From: Pseudo-nitzschia pungens
Lineage: Eukaryota; Bacillariophyta; Bacillariophyceae; Bacillariales; Bacillariaceae
DNA length: 64,000 nucleotides
Direction: 5' to 3'
Assembly: GCA_037355855.1 (NCBI GenBank)
Contig: CM074764.1
Location: 2,666,001 to 2,730,000 of the forward strand
The number at the start of each line of letters is the position of its first letter. The stretch's first letter is position 1. Position numbers and translations under genes: made by a program. This document shows, one piece after another, positions 43,809 to 53,964 of the stretch. The notes beneath the pieces were generated by a model. It had not been told where the DNA came from, did not search any database, and was given only the letters and a program-made list of their open reading frames with translations.

Positions 43809-44564
43809 TTATCGGTTTCCCATGGTTTTGATTGAAAAATAGACATGGCCACCACCTCTGCGAATCGATTTTGGTTGTACAAAGTTTGCCCAAATCTCTT
43901 GCGCTTGCACTGCATCCTGTTCATGGAGTGGATCTTCTGTTATGCGTTTCCGGAGTGGGATCGCTTCAACTCCCCGCACTGAGTCGTATATCTTTCCGCT
44001 ACATGCGTTATTGTCATAGCTGTTGTCGCCTTTGCTTCTCGCATCTGTTGTAGTTTCTCCTTCTGCCTGCTGATTACGGTACTCTGTAACATTTTGAATC
44101 ATATGTAGCATGTTGCCCAGATCTTGGTCCAAACGTAGTGTATCCAAATTGTCATTGCTTCTATTTCCACAGACGTCAATTAAAGCTAGTCGGGCCAATC
44201 TTTCCATTTCTTGTCGAGGAATCGGGTTCTGAGGGGATGTCAATTCTAAATCCTTCACCGACCAGGTGGGAAATGGGACATGGGTCCTTTTTGGTTTCTG
44301 ACCACCATTTCCATGCTCAACAGTTGCATCCTCTATTGTACCCGCTAGTAAAGTGACTCCTCTGCTGCTGAACTCATGATCATGTGGGTACCCATTCGTT
44401 CCAGCAAAAAATAGATGGTGACAATACGAAATAATCACACGCTTCTGAACGTAACGATGTCGGCTTTCAATCACCAGTGTTGTCGATGACTTTATCGCTC
44501 TTCTGCATCGATCTAAGCCTGTGTGGTTGCTTGAGGCTGGAAGTCTGAGAATTAGGGGAAACAT
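43809..44564 (-). CDS. GatC-like subunit of organellar Glu-tRNA(Gln) amidotransferase
   Basis: This is a 251-residue protein. The central part (PRQEMERLARLALID, then LDQDLGNMLHMIQNV) resembles the N-terminal helices of GatC (EVExIAxLARLxL...L...LxxIL..V). The end (VEAIPLRKRITEDPLHEQD, IWANFVQP, GGHVYFSIK) resembles the GatC tail, in which the chain wraps GatA and ends with an ANAP..DGFFxVPK segment. GatC stabilises the GatCAB enzyme that converts Glu-tRNA(Gln) to Gln-tRNA(Gln) in plastids and mitochondria. The Arg-rich, acid-poor N-terminus (residues 1-50) would suit an organelle-targeting peptide. The similarity is moderate and a short insert separates the two blocks. The start is the first ATG. 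Confidence 0.55.
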   Translation of the reverse strand: MFPLILRLPASSNHTGLDRCRRAIKSSTTLVIESRHRYVQKRVIISYCHHLFFAGTNGYPHDHEFSSRGVTLLAGTIEDATVEHGNGGQKPKRTHVPFPTWSVKDLELTSPQNPIPRQEMERLARLALIDVCGNRSNDNLDTLRLDQDLGNMLHMIQNVTEYRNQQAEGETTTDARSKGDNSYDNNACSGKIYDSVRGVEAIPLRKRITEDPLHEQDAVQAQEIWANFVQPKSIRRGGGHVYFSIKTMGNR

Positions 44565-44784
44565 AATCGAAACAACATTTTATGAGCATGGAAAATAATA
44601 CGGTGATGGTAACTACACAGAATGCAACTAAAAAGAATGAGTACCAGAAAACATGTAGAATTTCTACGTGGGCTCATTTGGCGCGCACAAAACTCATTTG
44701 GTTACAAAAAGAATGAGTACCAGGGAAACACGTACAATCCTACATGGCATTCACTCTCACTCAGATGGGTGTGAGCGAGAGACC
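44565..44784 (-). other. Upstream region of the GatC-like gene with short repeats
   Basis: This holds a direct repeat AAAAAGAATGAGTACCAG at 44630-44647 and 44706-44723, each followed by an imperfect GTAGAAT..TCTAC-like hairpin, and two CTCATTTGG copies between them. The P-like transposon begins at the end of this stretch, so the promoter of the gene may now be partly transposon-derived. Confidence 0.4.
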
Positions 44785-44792
44785 GGTAGAAC
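44785..44792. repeat. 8-bp target site duplication of the P-like transposon (second copy 63732-63739)
   Basis: GGTAGAAC occurs immediately outside both inverted repeats. Eight-base duplications are typical of P and hAT superfamily transposases. Confidence 0.85.
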
Positions 44793-44822
44793 CAGGGGTC
44801 ATAATAAGAAGGGGTACGCCAC
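44793..44822 (+). repeat. Left terminal inverted repeat of the P-like transposon
   Basis: These 30 bp match the inverse of 63702-63731 except at two positions (AC versus GT within GGGGTACGCC). Confidence 0.88.
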
Positions 44823-44852
44823 GATCGCTAAAAATCGGCCATTCATATTCCA

Positions 44853-44870
44853 TGTGTGGTCCAAAATAGA
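44853..44870. repeat. Target site duplication of Lm (second copy 55692-55709)
   Basis: The 18-bp repeat TGTGTGGTCCAAAATAGA belongs to the subterminal inverted region of the P-like transposon, so Lm landed after that transposon. Confidence 0.9.
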
Positions 44871-45173
44871 TAATAATAATAATATACGTATTTAAATAAC
44901 TTTAATCACCAAAGGTGAAACTAAATTACTCAGTCTGTAACCAGACTTTAACGTCGCCTCCATCATAGAGTCAGGACCCCAAGTGGCAGAACGACAAATT
45001 TTCAAACAAACCTTGAACATCAAGCAGGGGAAAAGGACAAACAAGTCCCACAAAATAGGGACTTGAGAGAAAGTGAAATGGGAATGAAGATATTGGGATA
45101 AGATCCAGTATCAAAAGGGATGGGACAGGATAAGAAGCAGGAACAGAAGACAAAACCAAGGTACAAAGTGTAA
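44871..45173 (-). other. Lm 3' untranslated region
   Basis: This is about 300 bp between the ORF2 stop and the tail. Near the tail are GTCTG-GTTA-CAGAC and TCACC-TTT-GGTGA hairpins, as in L1-L4. Confidence 0.8.
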
Positions 45174-48100
45174 TCAACCCTGAGGTCCAGTAAGCCAGGC
45201 TCTGAGAAGAGCAGCCTCTTGTTGGTATGGCTGCACTGGTGGAACAGGCGCTGCATATTGCTTCCTTGCAAGGTGGATGGTTGCAAGCCACTGCCGCTTG
45301 GCAGTCAGGGTGTAGCCTTGTAGGACGTGGAAAGGGGTTTGTAACAGGGAGTGTGACTGGGGAAGTGCACCAGCTGCACCAATTGCCAATTCTGAAGTGA
45401 TGGAAGCATCAAGAGATTGGTGTTGTTCAGCATCAAGGGTACCCCCAGGACCATGGAGTCGTTCATTCCTATAAGTCCAAAGATCCCAGGAGGTAAGAAA
45501 GAACTGATGGATGACAGCTGTAGCCCAACGTTTGGGAGAGCGCTTGCTTCCAATGTGGGAGTAGTAGTCAGCCTGAATTTGGTACCAGCGAGGAGACCAC
45601 CTACCAAGAAGCCAGTTGTGCCAGCCAATAGTCCTCTGTGCCCTGACAGCAGACGCAATTGCAAGTGAGTAGGATGATGGATAAATGGTCTGGCCCTTCC
45701 GAACTCTGGTGAGAAGATCCACAATGGCAACAACCAATGATGGATCAGTTTGTTCAACTTCAAGCCTCTTCTGCAGTGGTCCCGTGAAGGCAGACACACT
45801 ATGCGTGACAGCCCCAGGGTCCTTGCAGGAGAGCACATGAGAAACCTTCTCGTTGTCTGCATCACACAATGGGCACCTGGAGTGGTCCTGATACTGGTAG
45901 TGAAGTAGTTGGTTGCCAACACCAATGCATCCAGAAGCAAACTTGACAAACCACCTTTGCATGCCAGGAGGTAATCGCTTGAAGGCAGACAGATGGGCAC
46001 ACCAATGGATGGAACTCAAAACAGGTTGTGGAATGGGAATATCATGGTGGGTCTGCCAGTATTTAAGAAGAGGAGGACCAGAAATGGCAACATGCAGAGC
46101 ATTCTGATCAAACCTTGAACACTTGCATCCATTGAGAGAAAATGCCCAAGGCTCAAACACAAGTCTGGGATAGTGATGGGCCGAAGCTCTATGAACAGAG
46201 AGAAAGGCCTTTGCCATGCTGTCAACCTGATGATTGCGAAGGGCCCACCAATCAAGAAAGATTCCAGCTTGATGGCCCTGAACCCACTGAAAATGCACAG
46301 AGATTGGCAGGGCAGAAATCATGTTTCTGATGACATAAACATAATCAAAAGACTTCTGGGAAATAACCAATGGCCATGATCCCTCAGCCTGTTTGAGAGC
46401 TGTGTCACCATCCAGAGCAATAGTGATAGAGCCAGAAGCAATATCAAAAAGATTCACCAGAGCAGTGCAACAGGTGAGAACTCCAATGATACCCGCCAGT
46501 TCACTCCTGTAGGATGACTGATCCTCAGGAGATCCACTGACAAAATTACAGCCAGTGAGGAACAATGAAGCAGTCTTGGTGGAGGTATTGGGTGACAAAA
46601 TGAAAGCAGAAGTTCCTCTGAGAAGGTCAGGATCAAATGAACCATCACATACAGCACTGGCAGTACCACTCTGGATAGCATCAACAAGGTGCTGACAGCC
46701 AGCCTGTGGTAGGGAATATTTGTGGAGAAGTACTCTTGGAGACGCACAGAGTGCATCAAAGGCATCTGCAGGGGAGTCTGGAAGAGAATCAAAAGGATTG
46801 TACACCAGAGGATCCATGTCAGGAGGTTCGGAGACAAAGGCTGAGGACCCAACCACGCGTACAACTTGTCCGCAAATAACAGGGCAGACAAGCACATCAG
46901 CACAGGCTGGTTTGTCAGAAATGAGTTCAGAAGTGACCCTGTATCTGCCCCTGCCCTGGGAGGTGCTCACAATCCAGCCAGTAGAAGTTTTGAAGAATAT
47001 TCTGTTGGTAGATGGAGACAAAAACCAAGGCCAGAGAGAAGCTGTCTGGGGAGAGAGCCAATGCCCAAGATGAAAAGAAGGAGCCAGTGCCCTGGCTGCA
47101 GGGAGTGGACAAGGGGGAAGAAAACAGGTCTGAAGTGCCTTAGTCCATAAGCGCTTTGCTGCTGGAGGCCAAGATGGAGGACATCTCGGCCAGTCAAGAT
47201 GATCCCTCAAGTGATTGGAGGAGGTCAGCTGGAAAGCCATGGGAGAGAGTCTTTTTCCATCTGGAGTACAAATGTCAGCAAGGGAAATAGCCTTGAGGGA
47301 CATGCGCATGTGATTCAAGAGGGACAAGTCAGCACCTCTGAAGCCAGAGTTGACAAAGGCTTGCATGAGATAACAGTCATTGGAACGTAACAGAGGAAGA
47401 TCTGGGAAGTCTTCAAACAAGCTCACAGGGTGAACAGAGAAAAACTTCCACACATGTTTGTACCAGCAAGGAGTGACGTAGGAAGCAAAAGGATGATATG
47501 GTGTGACACCAAGATGGAGAGGAATGCCAAGTTCGAGCCGTAGAGACTCAGCAGTTAGCCTGAGAATCCGACCAGTTTGGGAGGACCTGACAGATTCCTG
47601 AAAGAGGGTGGCAATATGACTGAACTCTTGGAGGAGGTAGGGATGAATGAAACCAAAGCCTTGATAGAGGGAAGGACCATAGAACACATGTCTGGGAAAT
47701 GTCCGTGACATCCCTGCTTTATTCAGCACAGGAACAAGAGCTGGGTGAATTATCTTAGTCCAAGTGGCCTCATCAAGTTGCGTGACAGGCATGGGGTATT
47801 CAACAGACTTCATGAAAGAATACTTGAAGGTGTAGAGGGATGCGCGCTTCTCACACTTGGAAGCCTTGAGCTGAGAGCCAAAAGACTGAGACTGGGACTG
47901 CATGTGAGCAATCTGTGCTTCCTCATTGCCATCCATGGAGATAAAAACCCCAAGAGTCTTGTCAGCATGGTCAACTTCAAAACGATCCAGGGTAGCTCGA
48001 TTGCCATTCTTGTCAGCAACGGAGAAGTCACCGGGCATGTCAGCAATGGAACGATAATCCCAACCGGATCCATTCCATTTGAAATCAATCAAATAACAGA

Positions 48101-51014
48101 AGGATTTGGCAGGTTCAATAGCACCACCAGTGGCAATAATCCCACCAGCCCACCGGTCAAGAGCTTCCTGAAAGTCAACAGCTAATTCCTCACCAGATGT
48201 GGAGGAATCAGAGCCAGCACAAAACAAATCTGTGTCATCCACAAAGGCAAAACCCACAAGAGAAACCAGTTGCAGTGACAAAGAAGTGATAAGATGGACA
48301 CCATGCCCAGCCTGTTGCATCATTCGGAAGACAATTGTTGACACCAAAGCCCAAAGAGTTGGACCAATACCATTGCCTTGGCCACAACCACTGAGAGGAA
48401 CAGGTTCATCACCATACACAGGACCTGACCGACCAAAGCCAGTTTTGATGTGGTGCTTAGCATGTTGCAGAGTAGACAGAAGAACTTCACACACATGTGC
48501 AGGAACACCAAAGCTCTGGAGAGTGAGACCTGCAATGGGATGAGAGATTCTATCATAACAGCCCTTGGCATCATTCATAGCAACAGCACCAGATCTGCGC
48601 TTCTGCCTCAACACATCACAGATGAGCTTCTTGTTCAGGCAGGTGTTGATGGCCTTGTGGTGTTTCCTGCTTCCATGTTGATCAACAGCCACTGCATTGG
48701 CACGTTCAGCGTAGGCAAGAATGCGTCTGCCAATCATTTTGTTGTTGATTTGGAACTCAGGAGACATCAACTGGATGAGCCTCATCTTATCCACTCTATA
48801 TTCACCAGGTTTCTTGAAGATCTCAACATCCGTGATGACCTGCCAGGCAGAAGGAGAGAAGCCAACAATCAATGGGACTGATCTCAGTAGAGTGTCAAAC
48901 TTGTTCAGCTGGGGATCCAGGGCAAAAGCCTTGTGGTGGGCAAAACTCAAACAGGAAGGTTCACTTGCTGTGCGTTCTCTCTGGCGTTTCCAGGCAGCAG
49001 CATTGTCAGCTGGACACACTGAATAGTCAAAGGGGGGCAAACGCAGAATAGAGGCAGGGACTTTGAGACAAGAAAGAAATTCAGACAGGTATTTGTCAGT
49101 GGCAGGAGGAGGATTATATGTGCCATCAAGAACTTGAGCAGAAGCATGGGCTGTGCCGAGGTAGCCAAAATCTTGAATGAAGGAGGGAGTCATGGAGGGA
49201 GTGCCAAGACACTGCTGTTGACGCCGGACATTGGATTCAGCCATAGCTGGAACCATAGTGGACTGGGACTCCAAGACCTGTTCAACACCATCATGGCCAA
49301 CTGCAATAGCTCTCAAGACAGCTGACTTGTTGACACGTCCCCGAATAGACCTAGCAGCAAGGCCAAGCTCTCTTTGAAGTCGTTCCCTGCGCATCCTGGC
49401 ACGAATCTGGGAAGCATTCTGGTTGTGAGGTTTGCCTTCAGCAAGAAGTGCATCCACCAGGCCTTGATTGAAGGAGTCTCTCCATGAGGGGGCCAATTTT
49501 TTCACTGCCCGGTATTGCCTGTAAGCTTGTTTCAGGTGGAGGATAGCACTGGAAAGATCACTGTGTTCTCCTTTTTAGAGAGAAAGCTTGCATGCCAGCC
49601 TTTTCAAAACAGTATGACTGGTGGACACACCCTGTCTCAGCTTAACAACACGCCGCCAAAAGTCAATTGTATCACGATAGACTTGCAGCTTCGGGGACCA
49701 TGGAACCAGACCAGCTCTAGTGTGGCAAAGGTTTTGTTCAACAGAGAGCCTGAGAGAGGTGGAGGTTTCATGGAGGACTTCATATGTGGTGATGAGATCA
49801 GCGCGCACAGAAATATCCCCAGACTGAAACTGAGCCAGGAGGTGCTCCAGCTTAGCTTGGAGAGAAAACACTCCAGCCTTGAGAAAGCTATGCCTGACAC
49901 GCTTGAAATACCGTTGGCGCAGATGAGGGTGGGAGGACTGGAGTTTGGAATGAGAGAAGCTCACGGGAGGTGGCAGGTGTTTGCCCATGAGGCTGCAATT
50001 ACAGACTTCAATCCAAAGCATTCTGTGGTCAGATTCCATACCATAGGCACCACCAAAGGGACAATACCCAGCCCGGAGAACATCAACATTCTCAGAGACC
50101 CAAATGGCATCAATTGGTGTTCGGGTATTGTTGCGGTTGTGAGTGGCAGGAGGAGAAGACGTACTATGAAGGGTAAGAATGGCATCTCTGAAACCAAGAG
50201 CCTGGAGCTCAAAAGACAAGCCATCAGTCCGAACATCAGCATTTTGATCAATCCCAAGAATGACCTGGTCACCTGCACCCAGACAGACCTTAAGGGCAGC
50301 AGTCAAATCCCTGTGAAAGAGAATGCATGGGTTGGGACTGAAAAGATTTTCAGCTGCTTGAAAGTATCGGTACTGTTGATTCCAGACGGAACCAAGATCC
50401 CTGTCATTTTCAACAGGGCAGTAAGCAGAAAACATAGTGACAGTGTAACCATCCCTGCCCTGAAACTTGACAAAGGACCATCTTCCAAGACCAGAAGGAT
50501 CAGCCCCATGGGCAATCTTGTGGGAACTGAACAGTTGATCAATGGAAAATCCTGTACCACCAGGCTGAAGCCATGAACAGTCAGAAGCTTCATGCTTGTT
50601 GTTGGCAAGGTAGGAAAAACTTGAGGGACTGATATTCTTCATGCGCCGATTGAAAAGATCACATGGCAGGAGTTTGGATTCATTCAAACAATGTTCAGCA
50701 AAAAGAGCCACACTGGCATTGCTCTTGACAAATTGACGGGCGTTGTGCTTGGACATGGACATAAAGGCAGCTCTACGCTGGGGTCCAATGTTTTGGAAGG
50801 TGATGATGGTGGAATTAGATGATGGAGCTTGAGGAAAGGAATGACCAAAACTGTCAGAATCCTTAGCAGCAAGAGAGTCTCCATGAAGAGTTAATTGGAC
50901 AAACTGAGAGACAGGGGAAGAGTCGGAGGAGGAAAGGGGAGAAACAGTAGAAGCATTGATGGGATTTGGAGTGGAAGGCATCCCATCAAACCTCATACCA
51001 GAAAATCTAACCAT
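45174..51014 (-). pseudogene. Lm ORF2: endonuclease, reverse transcriptase, RNase H, CCHC; one stop
   Basis: The frame is 1946 codons from the ATG that overlaps the ORF1 stop. The apurinic-type endonuclease is complete (TFQNIGPQRR, FAEHCLNESK, GIDQNADVRTDG, TPIDAIWVSE, YGMESDHRM). Reverse transcriptase has AMNDAKGCYDRI, GCGQGNGIGP and FAFVDDTDLF near residue 920. RNase H has CDGSFDPDLLRG near residue 1455, SYRSELAG, LDGDTALK and NHQVDSMAKAF. A zinc knuckle, CPLCDADNEKVSHVLSC, lies near residue 1710. The only lesion I see is TAA at 49575-49577, where L1 has TAC (Tyr), between the endonuclease and reverse transcriptase. It would nick the target and prime cDNA synthesis there. Confidence 0.9.
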
Positions 51015-53964
51015 GATCAGAAGGAAACCTAGTCTGTCGCAAGGATGGAAGAGTTGCCGGAGCTGATTTGGTGGAAACATTGGCATGGCTCAAATCACTG
51101 ACACTAGCATCATGGCTGGAGGTGAATGCAATTGCAGCAACTCCAAGCCTCAATGCAGAGGCTGCGTCGTCCCCACCACCGGCAGCAGGAACTGCAGTTG
51201 AGGAATCAGGAGAGGCCACAGGGAGGTCACCAGCCATGGCATTCTGGGGAGGGTCAGGAACTTCAGGGGGAACTTCAGGAGGAATACCAGGAGAGGCATC
51301 AGCCTTGGCAACATTGGAAGGATCACCTCCAGGAGGAACACCACCTGCAGGCGCTGAAGCCTGGACATCAGTGAGATTGGAAGTACCGGTTGCTAAAGTA
51401 TCCATGGATTGAGAATCATCAAATCCTCCACCACCACTGTCATCACGGGCTTGGAGGTTAAAGTGCAGATCTAGATCAAAGGTGAGGTCTGGGGCAAGGT
51501 CAACTGACAAGTCATCATCAACAAGTTCCCAATCTCTTGCATCCCCATCACCAAAAAAGGGAAGAGAGTCATCCTGCATCGGATCTGCAGCAGGTTCAGT
51601 TTCCACAACACAATTGACAGCAGCATCCCAATGGTAAGCTTCCATTTCAGTCAAGCACTCAGAAGAGAACCATTGTCGAACACAAGAACCATAATGAGCT
51701 TCCAGTATAATAGGCAGGAAAGACAACATGGCCATTGCTTCAGCCTTGGTAGTGATATTGTACAAAGCAAGGATCTCGCCTCGGTATGAACTGGTATCGA
51801 CAGAAAGAAAAAGAGGCCATGACCAATTGTCACGGGTTCTGATACCCAGAAGCACACTGCGCAGTGTCTTCAAACCCAGCCCTTGGCCCAGGTCAACTGG
51901 AAGATCAAGATCAACTACCCCCAGAACAGGAGCAGTTTCATGGCTCTCAATAAATTTAGCTTGGCGGTGCTTAGCCTGGCGAACAGTCTTGAGCTTGGAG
52001 GGGGGAAGAGGTCTGTCAGAAGGATTGGTAGCTGTCTCAATAAACTTGTAGAATTTACCATCAGGGAGAGAGGCAATGTCTGAAGGTTTGCACCGATTGA
52101 ACTGAGCTTTGAGGAGCTTAACAGTTTGGGCGCGCTTTGTAGCATCACATAAAACATGTGCAGCCAGAACAGGATTGGGATCAGGAGTTCTGGAGTTGTC
52201 AAGGCTGATATTCTTCCTGATAACAGCAATAGGACATGCCTGAAACCTGGGATGAGTCTGAAGCACTTCGTTGTAGTGGTCAAGATCAAAACTCTGCATG
52301 TAAGATCCAAGGAGAAAGCCACAGGTGACAATAACTGGGGCCTGTATGTGGTCATATTTCAGGTCCATATCACGGTCTCTGAGCCTCTGGAGCAATTGTG
52401 CTGAAAAGAGTTTCTCCAGGGAAGCACTGTGTCCCACAAAGAATCGTAGATGAGGAGCAGTTCTACTGCGAAGCCAGAGCTGAGCAACATACAATTCCAA
52501 GGTCTTCCTGTCAGGAAGAGTCGTCCAAAACTTGGTAACAGGCTTGGCCTTGGGGTTGAGCCTGGCTCTGGAGGGAAAAACATACAACACCAGGCGCTTG
52601 TCAACAGTCCATAGAAGATCCAAAGCTTCCTTGAGAGACTTGAGCAGCTCATCATAAAGTTCCCCAGGGTGTTGTGACATCAACCTTGGAAGGGACAGAG
52701 TGACATAAGAACTATGAGAACACTTGGTGCCAGCAGTGACATCCACTGGAGCTCTAGAATCACTGGAGCAAACCCCTCGGCGTTGGAGGAAATGCCCAGC
52801 AGAGGAGGACAAGACAGTAGCATCACCTCCACCAGGAAGAAAGGACACTGATTTGGAAGTGGAAGCATCATCAACTGCAGTTGGAGCAGGTGTAGGAGGT
52901 CGCTTCTTGAAATACCAGTGGGAGCCAAGCACCTGATTGGCTGCCAACCAAACTCTTCCTTCAGTGCTGGGCAAAAGGTTACCTTCACAATACAGGTCAT
53001 CAAAACACTCAGGAGACATCTTGGCCAAACCAATAAGACATCTCTTCAGAGCATGGCCTGAAGGTTGCTTGGTCCAGTCTGCAGAGGCTTGAAAGCAGAG
53101 AGAAGCAAGGGAAACCAGGGACTCCACAGAAGCAGTTCTCCACTCAGGGTTGTCAGGAAAAGCTTGAGCATATGCTGGAGGGATGGCAGACTGACAGACA
53201 TCATGGATGGATTTCTTGTCATTCCCATCTTTCTTGCTGAAGAAGTGAGTGGGACTAGGACACCCAGTCCATAGCCGGGATCCTGCTGGAGTTTTACGAA
53301 GAGTGTGGATAGGGGTGGGAATGGAAGCACGACCAGTAAAAGGCCCCTTACCGTAGAAGCACCAGAGGAAGGAATCTGAGTGAGCTTTGTTGGCAGCAGC
53401 CAGGGCTTTCTTGCGCAGGGCATGTCGCTCTGCAGACGGTGTGTCAGAAAGAAATGCAAGAGTAGCTTGTTTCAGACTAGACTTGGAAGGAGAGACCTTG
53501 GAAGGAGGGTGCTTAGAGTCTGAGTGCTCAGAGCCTGGCTGGCCATCCCTAGACGTCGCACTGTTGGACTTTCCACTGTTGGACTTTCCACTGTTGGGCT
53601 TCCCACTGTTGGACGTCCCACTGTTGGAATTTCCACTGTTGGACTTCCCACTGTCAGACGTCCCACTGTCGGACTGCCCACTGCCTGAATGCCCTGTGTC
53701 TGAATGCCCAGTGCCTGACTGCTCAGTGCTCATATCAACATCATCTAGTGCACCAGTAGACACAGCAGAAGTGAAGGACATATCATCATCAGAAGGGAGT
53801 GAATCCCTAGCTGTACGGGGAGAGGGAGGGGGAGAGGGAGTAGCCTGAAGAACGGAACCAGCAGGCAGTCGGCGGGAAGGGGTCCCCGTAAAGGCGCGTT
53901 TGTTTGAAGGAGTGTTAGCTAAGGGAGACCTTTTTCGCCTGGAAGCTGGCGGGGGGGGAGGCAT
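51007..53964 (-). CDS. Lm ORF1 protein
   Basis: This is 985 residues from ATG 53964 (MPPPPPASRRKRSPL); the frame is also open upstream to an ATG at 54162. The N-terminal region is Pro/Arg-rich, then has about ten pentapeptide-like repeats rich in Ser-Gly-Asn (SGKSNSG type, about 53550-53720). The conserved core matches L1 and L3 (WCFYGKGP, SPTHFFSKK, KMSPECFDDLYCEG, FFVGHSASLEKLF, GFLLGSYMQSFD). The C-terminal part is acidic. No known domain is recognised; ORF1 proteins of LINEs usually bind element RNA. The stop TAG at 51007 overlaps the ORF2 start. Confidence 0.75.
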   Translation of the reverse strand: MPPPPPASRRKRSPLANTPSNKRAFTGTPSRRLPAGSVLQATPSPPPSPRTARDSLPSDDDMSFTSAVSTGALDDVDMSTEQSGTGHSDTGHSGSGQSDSGTSDSGKSNSGNSNSGTSNSGKPNSGKSNSGKSNSATSRDGQPGSEHSDSKHPPSKVSPSKSSLKQATLAFLSDTPSAERHALRKKALAAANKAHSDSFLWCFYGKGPFTGRASIPTPIHTLRKTPAGSRLWTGCPSPTHFFSKKDGNDKKSIHDVCQSAIPPAYAQAFPDNPEWRTASVESLVSLASLCFQASADWTKQPSGHALKRCLIGLAKMSPECFDDLYCEGNLLPSTEGRVWLAANQVLGSHWYFKKRPPTPAPTAVDDASTSKSVSFLPGGGDATVLSSSAGHFLQRRGVCSSDSRAPVDVTAGTKCSHSSYVTLSLPRLMSQHPGELYDELLKSLKEALDLLWTVDKRLVLYVFPSRARLNPKAKPVTKFWTTLPDRKTLELYVAQLWLRSRTAPHLRFFVGHSASLEKLFSAQLLQRLRDRDMDLKYDHIQAPVIVTCGFLLGSYMQSFDLDHYNEVLQTHPRFQACPIAVIRKNISLDNSRTPDPNPVLAAHVLCDATKRAQTVKLLKAQFNRCKPSDIASLPDGKFYKFIETATNPSDRPLPPSKLKTVRQAKHRQAKFIESHETAPVLGVVDLDLPVDLGQGLGLKTLRSVLLGIRTRDNWSWPLFLSVDTSSYRGEILALYNITTKAEAMAMLSFLPIILEAHYGSCVRQWFSSECLTEMEAYHWDAAVNCVVETEPAADPMQDDSLPFFGDGDARDWELVDDDLSVDLAPDLTFDLDLHFNLQARDDSGGGGFDDSQSMDTLATGTSNLTDVQASAPAGGVPPGGDPSNVAKADASPGIPPEVPPEVPDPPQNAMAGDLPVASPDSSTAVPAAGGGDDAASALRLGVAAIAFTSSHDASVSDLSHANVSTKSAPATLPSLRQTRFPSDHG

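Noticed and set aside
49515..50576. 353-residue plus-strand ORF opposite Lm ORF2
   Set aside because: Antisense shadow of the endonuclease region; no recognisable domain.
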